Assembly (NCBI GenBank): GCA_005408345.1
Contig: SEMN01000087.1
Location: forward strand, 1,116,001 to 1,180,000
Reading direction: 5' to 3'
DNA length: 64,000 nucleotides
Source of the DNA: Macquaria australasica
Taxonomy: Eukaryota; Chordata; Actinopteri; Centrarchiformes; Percichthyidae
Shown: positions 35,878 to 48,720 of the stretch, piece after piece
Position numbering within the stretch: the stretch's first letter is position 1
Layout of the letters: the number at the start of each line of letters is the position of its first letter
Position numbers and translations under genes: made by a program
The notes under the pieces: model-generated
The model's input: the letters and a program-made list of their open reading frames with translations, nothing else
What the model was told of the DNA's origin: nothing
The model's database searches: none

Positions 35878-38800
35878 CTTTTTTTAATAAAATCATCCAC
35901 AATTTAAAATGATTGTCTGCTCAAACCTGCACATTTCTTCTAGCTAATCCCATTTTTTTTCACATTTTCTGAAAACCTTGTCACCTTTTTTTGTGGTATT
36001 CATTTGAGTGTTTAGGGTGTTGTTTTTGTCTTTTGTTTTTTTTTTGTGTCTGTCTTGGGTTGTCAGGAAGCATTACCCGGACAGGCTCTTTTGTTGTTGT
36101 TTCTTTACAATTGAAAGCAGCAGTTTAAGACCAGTCCTCAGGGGGGCAGAAAAATAAGTATAATTTTGAGCCAATAGCCATGGCTGGAGTGAGAGTACCA
36201 AAGCCAATAAAAGTTAAAAGAATGCTACAATATCTCCTGCTCTCCAACACAGAGCCAGTGCCTTTTATAACATTGTCCTTTATAACAATGTGGGTTTCAC
36301 CATTTAGCAATGAGCGCTGAGTGTGATCTCGTGAATGCAAATAACCAGTTATCAGCTTTTGTGATTCAGTAACAAAGACATTTAGCCATTGTTTCCCTGT
36401 CCTGTTTTCTGTGCCACTAACCCTAAACAAATGAATGTTTGCATGGTTTTGACCATGCACATGGTGCCATGTATTGAAGCGGGAACAATCGCTCAATTGT
36501 TGTCTTTTATTCCATAATTTTGTGGGATGTAAGTTGCGTTGGGAACACTGGTGTTAGCCTTGTGCCGTCAGGTTTAGTTCTGCACAGATACTTTGTTTTT
36601 TTACGTTCAGTTTTGTGACAGCCTCTGATCATTCTCACACGTCAGCATGTTGCTTTGTGTTTTCTCTTTCCGCACTCTCATGGTTTGCAGTGCATGGCGG
36701 TCAGTTTTTGTGTGGTTCGACATTTGTTTTCATCGCCAGCCTGCCATTATAGAGTGATTAGATTGTTCTTCATCATTCAATTATTTAAGTCACCATTGTG
36801 AAGAACTGGAATAGTAAAGCTGATTATAACAATATAGATACATGTGGTTCTGTAGGATTATGTGGACATTTTGAATGTTGCTTTATTTCATTTTCAGGCA
36901 CCTTGTGGGATTAACAATTCAAACATTTAACTTTTAAATTAATACTTATGTGTTATCTCAGTCAGTGGTCAGTGTCCGAATTAAACTTATTGCATAACAA
37001 AACAGGCCTATTTACAATTTTAGAAAATGCCTGTGGCTGCAACAGATGGCTGTGAGCAAGCCAAATATTTTCTTTGTTCACACATGCCTTATCCTAAGAA
37101 AACAAACATGGTTGGAAATTGGATCTTTACAGATACAAGCCATTGTTGTGTGTGTATGCACATCCATGCTTAAGTCTGTGTTTACGTTGCATGCTTTCAA
37201 AGCACTTAATGCGCACAGACACTGCTGCAGCCAAATTCATTCTTATGCAATCTGAATAAACAAGTTAAAATCCAGGGCGGATATGGAGCAATTAGAAAAG
37301 CAGTGTGAGTAATATGGATTACTGTTGATGCTCAAAAGATTAACACTGCAATAGTATCATTTTGAGCATCTTTACAGGAAAGTTGATGAAGTCTTTTTAT
37401 CATTTATTTCCAGCAAATCCCCATTCACAAACATTGTTGGGAACTTTGTGTGCAAACTGTAAAGAAAGTGGTTTGGTTCAGGGTGGCCTGAGATATGTTC
37501 AGTTTATCTTGCCTGTATAGTCACTGGTGATGACTCAGTGCTCTGAGGGACTCAGTTAGCGGCAGACCTAGGAAATGTAGTTGTTTTTATTTTGATATGG
37601 TGTGGCGTTTCTCAGGAATGGAGGGGTGGAGATAGGGGATGGTGCTGGAGGCAGAGAGAGAAGATAAGATTAAAGCTGTGCTTTTTCAGGTATTACTAAT
37701 AGCATAACTAATGTGGTTACAAAAGGAGTCAGTTCTTTTTTTGTTGTTACCAGTAAAAAAAGAAATTTAGCCTCCATCTCTATTGATGCCCTTTCTTTTT
37801 CTTTCCTTAAATTAAGTTCTCTTACTGCCACCATAATGTCCACCCAACCCCATGATCTAAGTCATAGCCTGTCCATATTTGCTGTTTGTTTGACCCCATA
37901 AGGGCATGAACCCTGGCAGATCCTTCATCTGAGGACAAAGCTTATGTTTGCAGTGACATCATAAATGCCTGTGCAGAGAAAACAATGGCTGATGAATTCA
38001 GCGGGAGTCGGGCACAGTGGACAGCAGTGACACAGAGAGACGTGGCCCAAAACATCCAGTGTCGTGGAAAGTTTTCAGACAAGGACCCACACCTTGGCCA
38101 AACACACCAGTGTTTTGAGTGCTCCCAAAATGTAGTCCAAAGGGATCAAATTACTGCAGTTGTTTTAGAGACAGGGGCAAGGAGGGGACTGAGCATTGTC
38201 GGGATCATCAGGTTATATCACTAAATGTTTATATGAAGCTTTGTGACTGGCGGAGGCAGTCAGAGATGGGGCTCTGCTCCTTGGGGAAGAAAGACGCTTT
38301 GTTTTTATAGGCTGCCTGGAATGTGTTGAGGACTGTGGACATCTGCTTTATTAGCATATGTGATTCCACCCCCAGCTATGAATCTGCTGGTGGTCTGATA
38401 ATGTCCCATACTGTTACTGATATCTGTAAATACAGACTGTGTCAATGGCTGGTTGTTGTTTTTTTACACCAATTAATGGATGAGTTGTGGTTTAGAATCC
38501 ATATTTTATTTCTGGAAGTAGGCTTTGTTAGGTGCGTGTTTTTGAATGCGAGAAGTTTTGGCGTTTTTTTTGTAATTGCACCACAAAGAGATGAGCACTA
38601 TATGAATGTGTGTTGCTGCAAAGTTTTAGTCTGGCTCTCATGGAGCTTATTGGTGTGAAAATTCCTCAGAGTCATTCTCAGGTCATTACAGATGCATCCC
38701 ACCCATGCACCCATACTGGCTCATGGATTACCATTTTCTTTGTTAAGCTAATTGCATTATTGTGGCTTTTTTTTTAAATCAAGTAGGGGGTATGTGGGCC

Positions 38801-39059
38801 TATGTATGAATGTACAATCACTTATGGATGAGATTTATTTTCTTCAAATGGAAATGAAACAGTTAGCTTTTTAATGTGGTCACTGGATGTGTCTTGGTTA
38901 AATGTAACTTCTTCTTCTTCTTCTTTTTTTTTTTTGCTTGATGTTTTTTTATACGCAATTATAAAATATATCAACTCAAACTCTTCCCTAATGTTACCCT
39001 GGTTCCTGGCTGACTCACAACACACAGCCTCGGGGTATTTCCTGTTATCACAACCTCGG
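34110..39059. other. Noncoding, mostly AT-rich, with simple repeats
   Basis: No gene is seen. A C14 run lies at 34663-34676, followed by CCA triplets. A (TA) tract lies at 35847-35875, T runs at about 36030-36045, and (TTC) plus T11 at about 38908-38935. Stretches at 36540-36730 and 37900-38230 are more complex and may be weakly constrained. The open frames at 36125-36496 (- strand) and 37985-38224 show no recognisable domain. Confidence 0.4.
35847..35875. repeat. (TA) microsatellite
   Basis: About 14 uninterrupted TA dinucleotides followed by a T-rich run. Confidence 0.9.
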
Positions 39060-39480
39060 GCCAGATAATTAATTAGTTTATGAATGATGCACCATTTCTC
39101 AAAAAAGCCGAGTGATAACGATCACATGGCAAAGTCCCCTTCAAGACAGATATCTATTAAATGGACCAGGCCCGTGTAACCTAACACCTTTTAGGGAATG
39201 CACTCAATCAAGCCTATTGTTTCTGCTCACATACAGTTCCTTCTGTGAGATAAGTATGGCCTGGCCACAGAGATAACAACAATGCCTTAAAAGCATGGAT
39301 GAGACGGTCACTGTCAACACCTCGGTTTGTAAGATTCCTGCCCAGATTAATGTGCTTGTTCAGCTCAGCCAGGCAGCTGTGGTTATCGAGGTGGAAAACT
39401 ACCATAAATGTATATGGAAAGTTATATTACTGCAGTGACTCTCTGGTAAACCATTGTTTCTATTATCACATTATCCCTGA
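39060..39480. promoter_or_regulatory. Candidate conserved noncoding element
   Basis: A complex, repeat-free block. It starts with AGATAATTAATTAG, followed by TGATAACGATCACATGGC, ATTAAATGGACC, AGATAACAACAATGCC (adjacent GATA and SOX-type ACAAT cores) and CCCAGATTAATGTGC. It has no protein-like frame. It is one of the stronger enhancer-like textures between zfp64 and sall4. Confidence 0.35.
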
Positions 39481-40129
39481 CTAATAATCAGACTATTAGT
39501 CAGGATGTAATGAGGGTGGGGGTAATGCCTGCGGTGTGATTCACATGAGGAGAGCAGCTTCTGAATAGGCAGCATTAATATTATGGCACGGAGGATGTGA
39601 GTCAGGACAGAGAGAATCCAGTTCACTGGGCCATTATTTTGAGTTGAAAGGAAGGAGAGGAAGTTGGTTTGAAGATTTGTCACCAGCAGATCTCTCTCTG
39701 TTTTAGGAAGAGGGTGGGCTCTGCACGGCTCAGGAATGTGCAAAAAAACCTGGGTATTAGGAGGGTTTTCATAAATAAGACTAACTTGTCTAACTAGTCA
39801 CCAGATTCTGTGTGTGTGGTAAAGAAAATGATACAAATATTATTTTTAATTTCATATTTATTTCACTTCATATATTATTATATATATGTTTAAGACCTGA
39901 ATGTGCTTTATTTATGTCTTGACAGACCAACAGGTTTTGTCTGCTTCAGAAGTCTCAGAGCAACAGGTAAATCAGAAACTGACCCTATTCTCTTGTTTTC
40001 TGCCATCTTCTCTGGTTGGCTCATTATTTCAAGCCTTTTGACTTCATCTACATTCTTGCTAAAAGCTCATTTGAGGCAGTTGTCCTCAGACACTCATCAC
40101 AGGTGGTGGGAGGCTGATATATCTATCTG

Positions 40130-40450
40130 CGCTTGTGAAGGGGGCGCTAATCCTTGACAACTGTGCCCCTCTGGCACCATATCCATTGCACTGCTGGTTG
40201 TGTGATACAATAGGCTCCCCTCCTTTGTCCTTGAAATTGTTTTAATTAGCCCCACTGCGGGGGTTGGGGTTGCGAACATAAGACTGACTCAATAGGATTG
40301 ACAAAATCACGCGAGCATGATACCACGGGCTCGGTGATGACAGACACATGATTGAAACAGACGATCCGTAATAAAATGGATAAAAGTAACAGATCTGGAA
40401 TCAGTGCAGGCTTCTAAATCACAGTGCATGATTGGACCTCAACTAGTAGG
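40130..40450. promoter_or_regulatory. Candidate conserved noncoding element
   Basis: Repeat-free with mixed composition. It contains TGTTTTAATTAGCCCCACTG near 40240, AATCACGCGAGCATG near 40306 and TGAAACAGACGATCCG near 40353. Several CpGs persist in an otherwise CpG-poor region. No ORF fits. Function is inferred from texture only. Confidence 0.3.
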
Positions 40451-42979
40451 CTCAATAAATACAGCTATCAAAAAGATTATGAACAACTTTGGAAATTCCT
40501 AAGTTTAAATCCATAAAGTTATGGATTGGTTAAAGTTATGGTTTAAAACAGCACAAAATGTTTCAGTGAACGTTAATTAACTGATTAACCTAATATAGGA
40601 TCTGAATACTTTATAAAGACACTTGTTGAGTTGGACATCCAGCAAGTAATTTAAGTGGGCAGTAATGAATATTTCCTGACTGACTAACCTGCTGCAAAAC
40701 ACACAACTAGACAATGACCCCAAAAACAAATTTTCCTCAAAAGTGTCTTGCAAAACTCTAAAACCTGTTTTGCTTGTTGGTCCACGATTCACTAAACAAA
40801 TGCAATGTAGGTTTGTGTGTGTGGGTGGGTGGGTTGTTTGCGTGTGAATATGCATGGTTCAAAAAGCCACAGCCGCATGCAGCCGCTCGTCCCACCACCA
40901 AACTTGCAGCATCGGACCACTTGGACCTCCCAGCAGCCAGCCAGCCCTGCCAACAAGAGGTGACAAGAATCCAAGTCGTGACGTGATCCAAGAGGTTCAT
41001 GTGACCTCTAAAACACCACTATAATCCAATATCCATGTCTCTTGTGCAGGTCACTTTCTATTGGAAACTTAATTCAAGGAATCTCTGTGGAATGCCAGCC
41101 ATAGCCTTAGCACCACTTCTTGATACAGGGGGAGGAACAGCTGTAATTCAGAGTAATGGCTGTCAGACAGCAAAACAGGGTGAAAAATGGAGGCAAAAAC
41201 AAAACTTTTTGTTTGGCCTTTTATGTAAATGATCTTACCCCCTTCCAAATTTAGCTCTCCCAAGTCAAATACACCCATCCCCCCCATGTTCTCCTCCTCT
41301 CCCTCCCCCATGGGAGGAGGGGTGGTGAAGAGAGAGAGAGATCCCAAACCATCTGAATCCCTTCTAACTAAGTGGCCATAGGAGTAAGGGCAATTATTCC
41401 ACCATGATGCATTCCTCTTCAAAAGAGGATACCAACACTGTTCAACACATAGAATGCAAGCTGTGTTATGGGCTCTGAAGGCATGTCGCATCCTCCTACT
41501 GCTCACGAAAAGGACTAGAGATGTGCATCAGAAACAGCAAAACAGGTGCTCGCGAAGGCATTAAGAGCTGCATGCACAGTGGGAAACAAAATATATGGGA
41601 TGGGGACTGCTTACATGTAAATGCTTTTACAATATGTTTAATGTGGTTATTTACAATTTACTCTCTAAAGGCTAATTAATCAAACAGCCAAGTGGATGTA
41701 CGTTAGAGTGAAATCAAAATTCATTCATAATCTGCAATCTAACTGAATTTTACTGCATATTCAGAAGGTGTAGATGTGTAGGAGTTTAATGAAGTTTATA
41801 TATAAGACTCTTTGTACTATTTTACAGCATCTGGACAAAATTGTGTTCTTGATATTTCATTATCTCTCACTTATGTTGTAAGTCAGTTTCCTGCCACTAT
41901 AAACACAGGCTTAATGATGAAAAACACAGCTGTGGGACATTTGAATGGAGAAGCCTGCAATTAACAAAGATTAATAAAGTCGTGCTGTGATGAAGCTCCT
42001 CCTCATCCTGAGGGTCCCTCAGGCAAAAGTTCTGTGAGAGAGAGAAAAAAAAGAAGTGTTTGTTTATTTTCATCCGTCATAGTCATGCTGATTATAAGAA
42101 ACTGGAGACGTTGCATTCTTGTCTGCATGGAATTTGAAGTGTCCCCCCACCCACCCCGTCACCTTTCATCATCAGTTCATTGAAAATGGAACAAAAGAAG
42201 GCATGTTGGTTTTTATGAGACAATGATAAAGACATGCACTCCTATTTTTCTGTGTTAAATCAATACATTCTACATTTATTAAGTTTGGATTACCCCTTTC
42301 AATTAAATCCCACTCTTACACTGCACTAAGAGGAACAAATACACTCTCCCACACTAATCTGAGTGTTGTGTGGCCTCACTCCTCATACCCCACCTGTAGC
42401 TTGTGCAGTATTGATTGCTCCAGACAGCCTTGCGAGGTCCACTTCTTCAGTGGTGTTTAATGGAGCTCATCGTCACCTACCAATTCTCTTACCATTTCCC
42501 CTGAAACTGGACACTTCTGCCCATGCATCATCCAGCAGCACCTTCCTTAGGAAGCGAGTGGAGCATGGAGCGAGAGCTTTAACACTTTAAAGAGTAAAGA
42601 CAATGAGCACAAGACAAATTTTTCCAACCGAGCAGCTGTGTGGTGGAAAACGCTAGCCTTTGTCCAGTCCTTCCCACAGTCACATAGGGGTTGTCATATG
42701 CTGAGCATTTGTTTGACTGTTTCAGATGGGTTTTTGAACGCACGTGGGGTGGAACCAAACACATTCTTGTGTGTGTGAAAGTCGCAGGGTATAAAGACAG
42801 ATGTAGCATTGCTCAATTCCTGTTCTCCCACCTCATCTGTGATATTGCTTCAGTCTGAAAGAAAGCCCTGGAAGGATCAGCTGGGTGGTGGTATTTGAAA
42901 CCAGATCAGTTTTCAGATGTTTTTTTCATATAAGTACCTTTGGGTTTTTTTTAACCATCACTTAAATGTTTATGTTGAT
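40451..42979. other. Noncoding, nothing firmly recognised
   Basis: No gene is seen. The 145-codon minus-strand frame at 41069-41506 has no domain and lies partly over low-complexity CCTCC/GAGAG sequence (41275-41345). A GTGTGGGTGGG patch lies at about 40816-40836. The remainder is AT-rich. Confidence 0.4.
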
Positions 42980-43389
42980 AAAGCAATAATTTGGCATTTT
43001 GGAACATAGGCTTATTCGCTTTCTTGCCGAAAGTTCATAATTTTAATGTTTGCCAAGTAAATATGAAGCTTCTGCCAGCAGCTGGTTAGCTTAGCTTAGC
43101 ATAAAGACTGGAAGCAGGGGGGGAAAGCTAGCATGGCTGTGTCCAGAGGTAACAAAATCTGCCTACCAGCGCCTCTACAGCTCACTAATTAACATTTTAT
43201 ATCTTGTTGTACTTTTCAACAGACCCAGGCTAGCTGTTTGCCCCCTTTTTCCAGTCTTTTCTTGTGCTAAGCTAAGCTGCTAGCTGTAGCTTCATATTTA
43301 AGGTACAGACATGAGAGTGGTATCAATCTTCTCATCTAACTCTTGGCAAGAAATGAGCATATTTCCCAAAATGTCAAACTATTCCTTTA
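42980..43389. mobile_element. Foldback element, second copy of the 33.5 kb family
   Basis: The left end (42981-43035, with TTTGGCATTTTGGAACATAG and CTTATTCGCTTTCTTGCCG) and the right end (about 43338-43389, with CTTGGCAAGAAATGAGCATA and TGTCAAACTATTCCTTTA) are imperfect inverted repeats of about 52 bp. The interior has GGTTAGCTTAGCTTAGCATA and GTGCTAAGCTAAGC. It is noncoding and nonautonomous. Confidence 0.85.
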
Positions 43390-46300
43390 CTCCAAAATGC
43401 GGACTTACTCATCATTTTAACGTTTGAAAGAGAAGATGTTAGTTTGAAATCTCTGTAGTCTGTAAACTTCAGAGTCTGCATAGTGTTAGCGGGCAGATTC
43501 CACGCACTGACACACAGACGGCAGACGGCTAAATGTGTCTGTGTGATAAGTCCAGCCCAAGCCTTTCATCCTCTGGCTGTTCGGACGGAGACAGACAGGT
43601 CAGGGTTAATGGCAGGCTGTCATTGCACCTTTAATGTACTATGTGTTGAGTAAAGGCCGCTTACTCCTCCAGATATGGATAATGGTTGTGGATAGAAAAG
43701 AAAAAAGTCAAATCTTATACATGAAAGGATTTTGATAATCAAATATTGATGAAAAACTACCAGCTGATATATTCTCACCGGTTGACTGTAAGATTGAGAT
43801 GGGTTTGTAAAAACAAGTCTTTTTGATTTATAATGAATTTATCTCCCATCAAGGTGAGTTCATATTCCATATCTGTGCAACCCACCTCTCCTCTCTCCCC
43901 TGCCCTCCCCACAAAGAAACTAAGTATGAACATTTCCTTGAGAGAAGTCTGACTGTAATGGAATACTTGTTAAAAAGAGAAGAATGTGCTTTAATTTGTC
44001 AAGGGGATCTGAGCTGACAACTTTAGTAAAGTCCACTATAACAACCTTCCAGGGCCCCTGACCTAGGGAGGGAGTGACCCCTGACCTTATTTGGGCCTCT
44101 TTTATGAGGACTTTTTTGGCTCCAGCCAGATGGCTAAACTATCAAAGGGTTTTTTTATGAGAAAAATCTGCAGGCAAGAGCGGAGTAGTATATTTATCTC
44201 ATTGTGTGCAGGGCGAAGCCTCTGTAACTTCCGACTAGGTGGGTCGAGAAAGAATTGGATACACAGAGGGGGTGTGTGAGTGTGAGTGCCAGCTAAACAT
44301 CTGAAAGGTTGTCATTTATCCAAAATAAACCTCTTTTTCATAAATAATATCAGCTTTGTCCAAACTTTTCAAGCGAGGATGCTTTTTAATTAACCTCCAT
44401 CTTTCACTCTCTGCTTTTTCATATTCAAACACAACCCATATTCATGCTCACAATGTAGATTTTACAGTTTGATATAATTGCAAAATATTTTGCGCAATGG
44501 TTTGGATCAGCTAGCTATCCCTTAAAAAACATTTGTCTTTGTGTCTCCATTATCAGCAGCTTACTATTGACTCAGTCCTCCGTCTCTGCTAGCAGCAGCA
44601 GCAAACAAGAAAAAAAGATATTGATTTTATGTCTTTGCAACTCAAAAGCAGCTGCTTGTCAATAGTGGCAATCAAGACAGTAGAATGAAATGAACGGCCT
44701 GTTGTTGAATAAGACTGCTGCTCTTCTATTTTCAAACACACCCAGGCCATTTTTACAGGTAATGTAAAACCAGTGTATGAAAAGATTTTATAAATGCTGC
44801 CCTGAAACTGATGTGACAGTTGCCGGAGATCACAGATGAGCGCGAATCAGTGGAATTTGTGTGTTTGAGAAAGGGGAAGAGTTGTGTGTCCCAGGGTCGC
44901 TATAACTCGCTCTGCTCACATCACTCATGTGGCGTCTTTATGAGCGATGGGCTGTTTTGTTGGATTAGGTTTCTGGGGAAGCATTTAGGGCCAGTCTATA
45001 AGCAGAGCGATACAGGAATAGATTCAAGATCCCAGTGAATGTTTGATGTGATGTTTATTATAATCCAGTGCACATGTTTGTAAGTGTATTTGCATGAATC
45101 TGACTTTGTGAATGATAAAAAAATGCCACTATATCTGTGTGAGTCGTACTGGTGAAAACCCCACTCAGCAGGAAGTAGCTGCCCTCTTACAGCCACACAG
45201 CTGTTGTAAGAATTACCTGTTTGTTGTTCTCGTCAAGACACCAAATCAGCTGCTCCCTCTGAGCCTACTCATCATACGTCTTTTGACTTCTGTATGAACA
45301 GCAGCAAGATCATTTCCAGACATGTATTCTGCATGAGTGGAAAGGGGATACAAAGGACCAAATTCATCGCGTACACGTATGTCAAAGACTCAAAGGAATT
45401 CTCTCCTTGTTTTTACATTGGTGTTTATAACCTTCCAAAACTATTCCTAGAGACACTGATGCATCATTTATGAACATGTGTAGCCTTTAAAGTAGCATCT
45501 AACTCTTCATAACTGGGGTAACCTAAGCTGTCGCTGGCCTGGTTGTTTTTAATGTGGCCATTCCTTCTCCTGATTGCACTCAGAGGTCGAGCGAGATCTG
45601 AAGTCACTGGAAGCAGTTAAAATAATAGGAGCTGACCATGTGTTTGAGGTTATGAGAGGGTGGAGGGACGGCCCCCTTACACAGAGCCAGTGGAGACTGC
45701 TGCAGTTTACTCCAACGTTATTAGAACCTGGAGAATATATGACGATAAAACATCAGTTATGAGGATTTTCATCAGTTATTGAGCTGTTCAGATCTCACTG
45801 CTGTGGGGGGGCATGAGTGATTTTGTAAATTACTTTCACTGTATTCTCTTCTTTGCCGTTTATTTCCATCATTAACAGGCAGCATGCAACACATACAGCT
45901 TCAGTTTTCACTGGCTATCTTAGATGTTGATCAGTAGCCCACAGCAGGTAATTTTACATTCTGATGCACTATTTAAAATGAACACCTGAGCTAAATCAGA
46001 TACAATCTGGAAAGTAAACTAAAGCACTCTGGGCAAAACGAAAAAACCAAATCTAAACTGATATGTTGAAAATAATATTTAATATTTAAAATCATAACTC
46101 AATTAATACTTCCTGTTGTGGTGTGTACAATTGCCAGAGTCTGTACAAACCACCTATTTACTTTCCCCTTCAGGGCAACGGCTCGGCACATGTACACACA
46201 CACACATGCACACATGCGCCTGCTTTCAAAAATACTCAACCCACGCACATGTACATACACTCCGCACAGCTGCTGTCTCCGCCCATTTTCATTCACAAAG

Positions 46301-46739
46301 AGAAGCGTGGTGAGCAAGGCAGAGCCAAAGAGGAACCCACATTTGTGTGAGTCACTGGAAGAGCACACCAGGCATGTGCTATGTGCTGCAGAGAGTTACT
46401 TTTATTGTGAAAATTCAACCTCTATGCAAAATGTTTATCATAATGATGCTTATCAGTGTGGTTCCTATCAGTAAGTGTATGAGTACTCTGCTCTATGCCA
46501 TTTTGACTTCACAGTTTGATTTGTGTGTCTTGCAAATGAGCTACAACCAGAATTATGAGTGGGGGGGGACCTTCACCTTAAGATTTTTTTTTTCTGTTTC
46601 ACTGTTAAATCTCCTAAAGGTTAGAACACAAAGACCCCTCGGCGCTGGCCAGCCCACCCTGCAGATGGCCGGAGGATCAGAGGCTGTCAGCACGCTTAAA
46701 CGAGCCAAGAGTCGAGGCTTCAGCCCTGCGGGGGAGGAC
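43390..46739. other. Noncoding with three candidate elements
   Basis: No gene is seen. Complex, repeat-free stretches lie at about 43490-43680 (CTTTCATCCTCTGGCTG, TTAATGGCAGGCTGTCATTG), 44010-44290 (palindromic CCCCTGACCTAGGGAGGG and a second CCCCTGACC nearby) and 45530-45770. A CA-rich patch lies at about 46190-46260. The frames at 46099-46748 overlap that patch and the following retroposon and are not genes. Confidence 0.35.
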
Positions 46740-47276
46740 AGAGCCTGAATGGGGTATTTCCACCAACCTCTATAGCCCCCCACTGGGCATTTGTAAAATG
46801 ATTTGTGGCAAATTTGTTTAATCAATATGGATGTGGGGGTTTGGGTACCCTCCTCGGACAGAAGTCTTTCTTTACCCCCTTTTTTCCCCCTTCCTCTTGC
46901 CTGTAAATGCATCAGTGGTCAGTATGTGTTAGGAAAACTCCGGGCTGACTCTGAGGTTTTTGTTTGGATCTGTGTGAGTGAGAGGACAAAACCAAGTGGA
47001 CGCATACCTGAGAAGACATAAGTCAATGATCAGGAGAGCACTTGCCTTTCAGCGCAGGGATTAAAACAAGTAATACAAGTTTGGACACTTCATAACAAAG
47101 ATGTGTGTGTCCTGGAAGAGGGATGTGTTGCTTTTTTTCTCCATTTAAAAGGTTTTTGGGGAGTTTTTCCTCATCTGAATCGAGGGTGTCATATGCTGTA
47201 CCCATTGTAAAGCCCTTTGAGGCAATTTTGTAATTTGTGATTTTGGGCTAAACAAATAAAATTGACTTGACTTCCA
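46740..47276 (+). mobile_element. 5'-truncated retroposon, 3' tail
   Basis: The right end TGTAAAGCCCTTTGAGGC (47196-47213), then GTGATTTTGGGCTAAACAAA and TAAAATTGACTTGACTT, is the characteristic 3' tail of a fish non-LTR retroposon, ending in short TTGACT repeats. Before it, TTTTTGGGGAGTTTTTCCTC and TCTGAATCGAGGGTGTC are also part of that family's conserved end. No reverse-transcriptase frame remains. The left boundary is approximate. Confidence 0.65.
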
Positions 47277-47808
47277 TGACTTCTCTCATGTGTTCTCTTT
47301 TTAGCTACTTGATGACATGTTTCTCTGACAAGTCAAGTTTGGGAGGGGGGATACTGGTAAAATGACACACTTTGAATGCATTGTGTGTGAACTCATTTTC
47401 ACTAAAAGCTTAAATCCTTCCACCGTAGGGAAGCAACAGTAGTCTCTCTTTTATTCAGTGGCGGCTTTGCAGACAAGGCAGGTGGCTTCAGTCCAATTCT
47501 ACCGTGGTCGCTGTCCACAAGGATTCAAAGGACAAAGGCACTACAGGGTTTTCTCCTTTTTGTCTAGGTTGTGATTTACAGTTGTGCCTCTCATAAAGTA
47601 AACCACCCTCTCTCTCTCACACATACACACTCACACAAACCTTTGCTCATTTCTTTCTCATCAGAGAGGAGAGTGAGGTCGCTGTGGTCTCTTCACATCC
47701 GGTGAATTAATTATTTCCGTTACTTTTCTTATTGAAAATCAGAACAGTCAGCAACATCTTGTAATTATCACATTACCAACACATAAGGAGATGTTGTATA
47801 GTTCTTTC

Positions 47809-47833
47809 TTATTTTATTTTATTTTATTTTTAT
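47809..47833. repeat. (TTTTA) pentanucleotide tract
   Basis: Four to five TTTTA units in tandem, immediately left of a perfect hairpin. Confidence 0.8.
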
Positions 47834-47842
47834 TTCTTCACA

Positions 47843-47871
47843 TTTTATTGTTAGTTTGACTAACAATAAAA
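47843..47871. repeat. Perfect 12-bp hairpin
   Basis: TTTTATTGTTAG (47843-47854) and CTAACAATAAAA (47860-47871) are exact inverted repeats over the 5-nt loop TTTGA. The right arm contains AATAAA and the left arm its complement, so the structure offers a polyadenylation hexamer on both strands. It sits between two retroposon tails and may be part of one. Confidence 0.6.
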
Positions 47872-47962
47872 GACTTGCTTTTTTACAGTACTTGCTTTTT
47901 ATATGCTTTATTTTATATATATCATTTTTTTTCCTCTGCTATGCTTAATTTATGCACCAATA

Positions 47963-48031
47963 TACCAAAGCAAATTCCTTGTATGTGAAGGCCTACTTGG
48001 TAATAAATCCGATTCTGATTCTGATAGCTCA
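47963..48031 (+). mobile_element. Retroposon 3' tail ending in GATTCT repeats
   Basis: CAAATTCCTTGTATGTGAAG, then CTACTTGGTAATAAATCCG and the tandem GATTCT/GATTCT end, is the recognisable terminus of a fish LINE-type family that ends in short tandem repeats. Only the tail is evident, and no coding remnant was found to its left. Confidence 0.65.
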
Positions 48032-48479
48032 CACACAAGCCCTCTACTTTGTCATTTACTCTTTGAAATATCTTAGCTATGTTTTATTTGTCTCTGTATG
48101 TTCTGTTGCATCTGTCTCTGTTTATTCACCTGTTTATTTATGTCCTGTTTTGTTTCACCAGTAAAAGTAAAAAAAATAAAATAAAATATAGGCACAAGAA
48201 AGCCCTAGAAGCATGCATATCTTACCTCTGCATACCTTCCTGGTTGCTATGTTATTATTTACAGCCTATCCAGCTGGATGTTTCTGGCTCTTCCTCTGGA
48301 ATTGTTTGCCATTATAAACCCACAGCACATAAGAACTTTTGTCACACACCCGTTGAGTTGAATAACTTTAACAGGCCCTCATATGTCTTTCTTTCTTTTT
48401 TCTTCCTATCAAAATGGTGCTACCAGAGCTTACTGCATCACCGTTCCTGGACAGATGTAGGCCCGAATTCCTAATTTCA

Positions 48480-48720
48480 TTCTCATTCTCTCAGCCTGTC
48501 AGTTTTGAAAAGGGGAAGCAGGACAGAAAATAATCGGCAGAACATCCCATAAGTCTAAATGTGGGGGCAGCAGATGTGGGTGTGGAGGGGGTTGCCACTG
48601 GGCCTCCCCAAGGCCCATCTGACTATTGTTCAGCGTAGAAGCCATTTCTGTGGTTGCTATAACAACCATAATGCACTCTTATCCATGTCCCTGCTCTCAT
48701 GGTAGAATGAGCTCCGATTC
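48480..48720. promoter_or_regulatory. Candidate element with an X-box-like palindrome
   Basis: A complex, repeat-free stretch containing TGGTTGCTATAACAACCA at 48651-48668. This is an interrupted palindrome resembling the RFX X-box (GTTGCC-N-GGCAAC) with two off-consensus bases. It is followed by ATAATGCACTC. It has no coding frame. Regulatory function is inferred. Confidence 0.3.

Noticed and set aside
41069..41506. 145-codon minus-strand open frame
   Set aside because: No domain, no splice partners, passes through low-complexity CCTCC/GAGAG sequence and has no protein-like conservation signature.
46553..46912. 119-codon minus-strand frame
   Set aside because: It overlaps the truncated retroposon and has no reverse-transcriptase or other motif.
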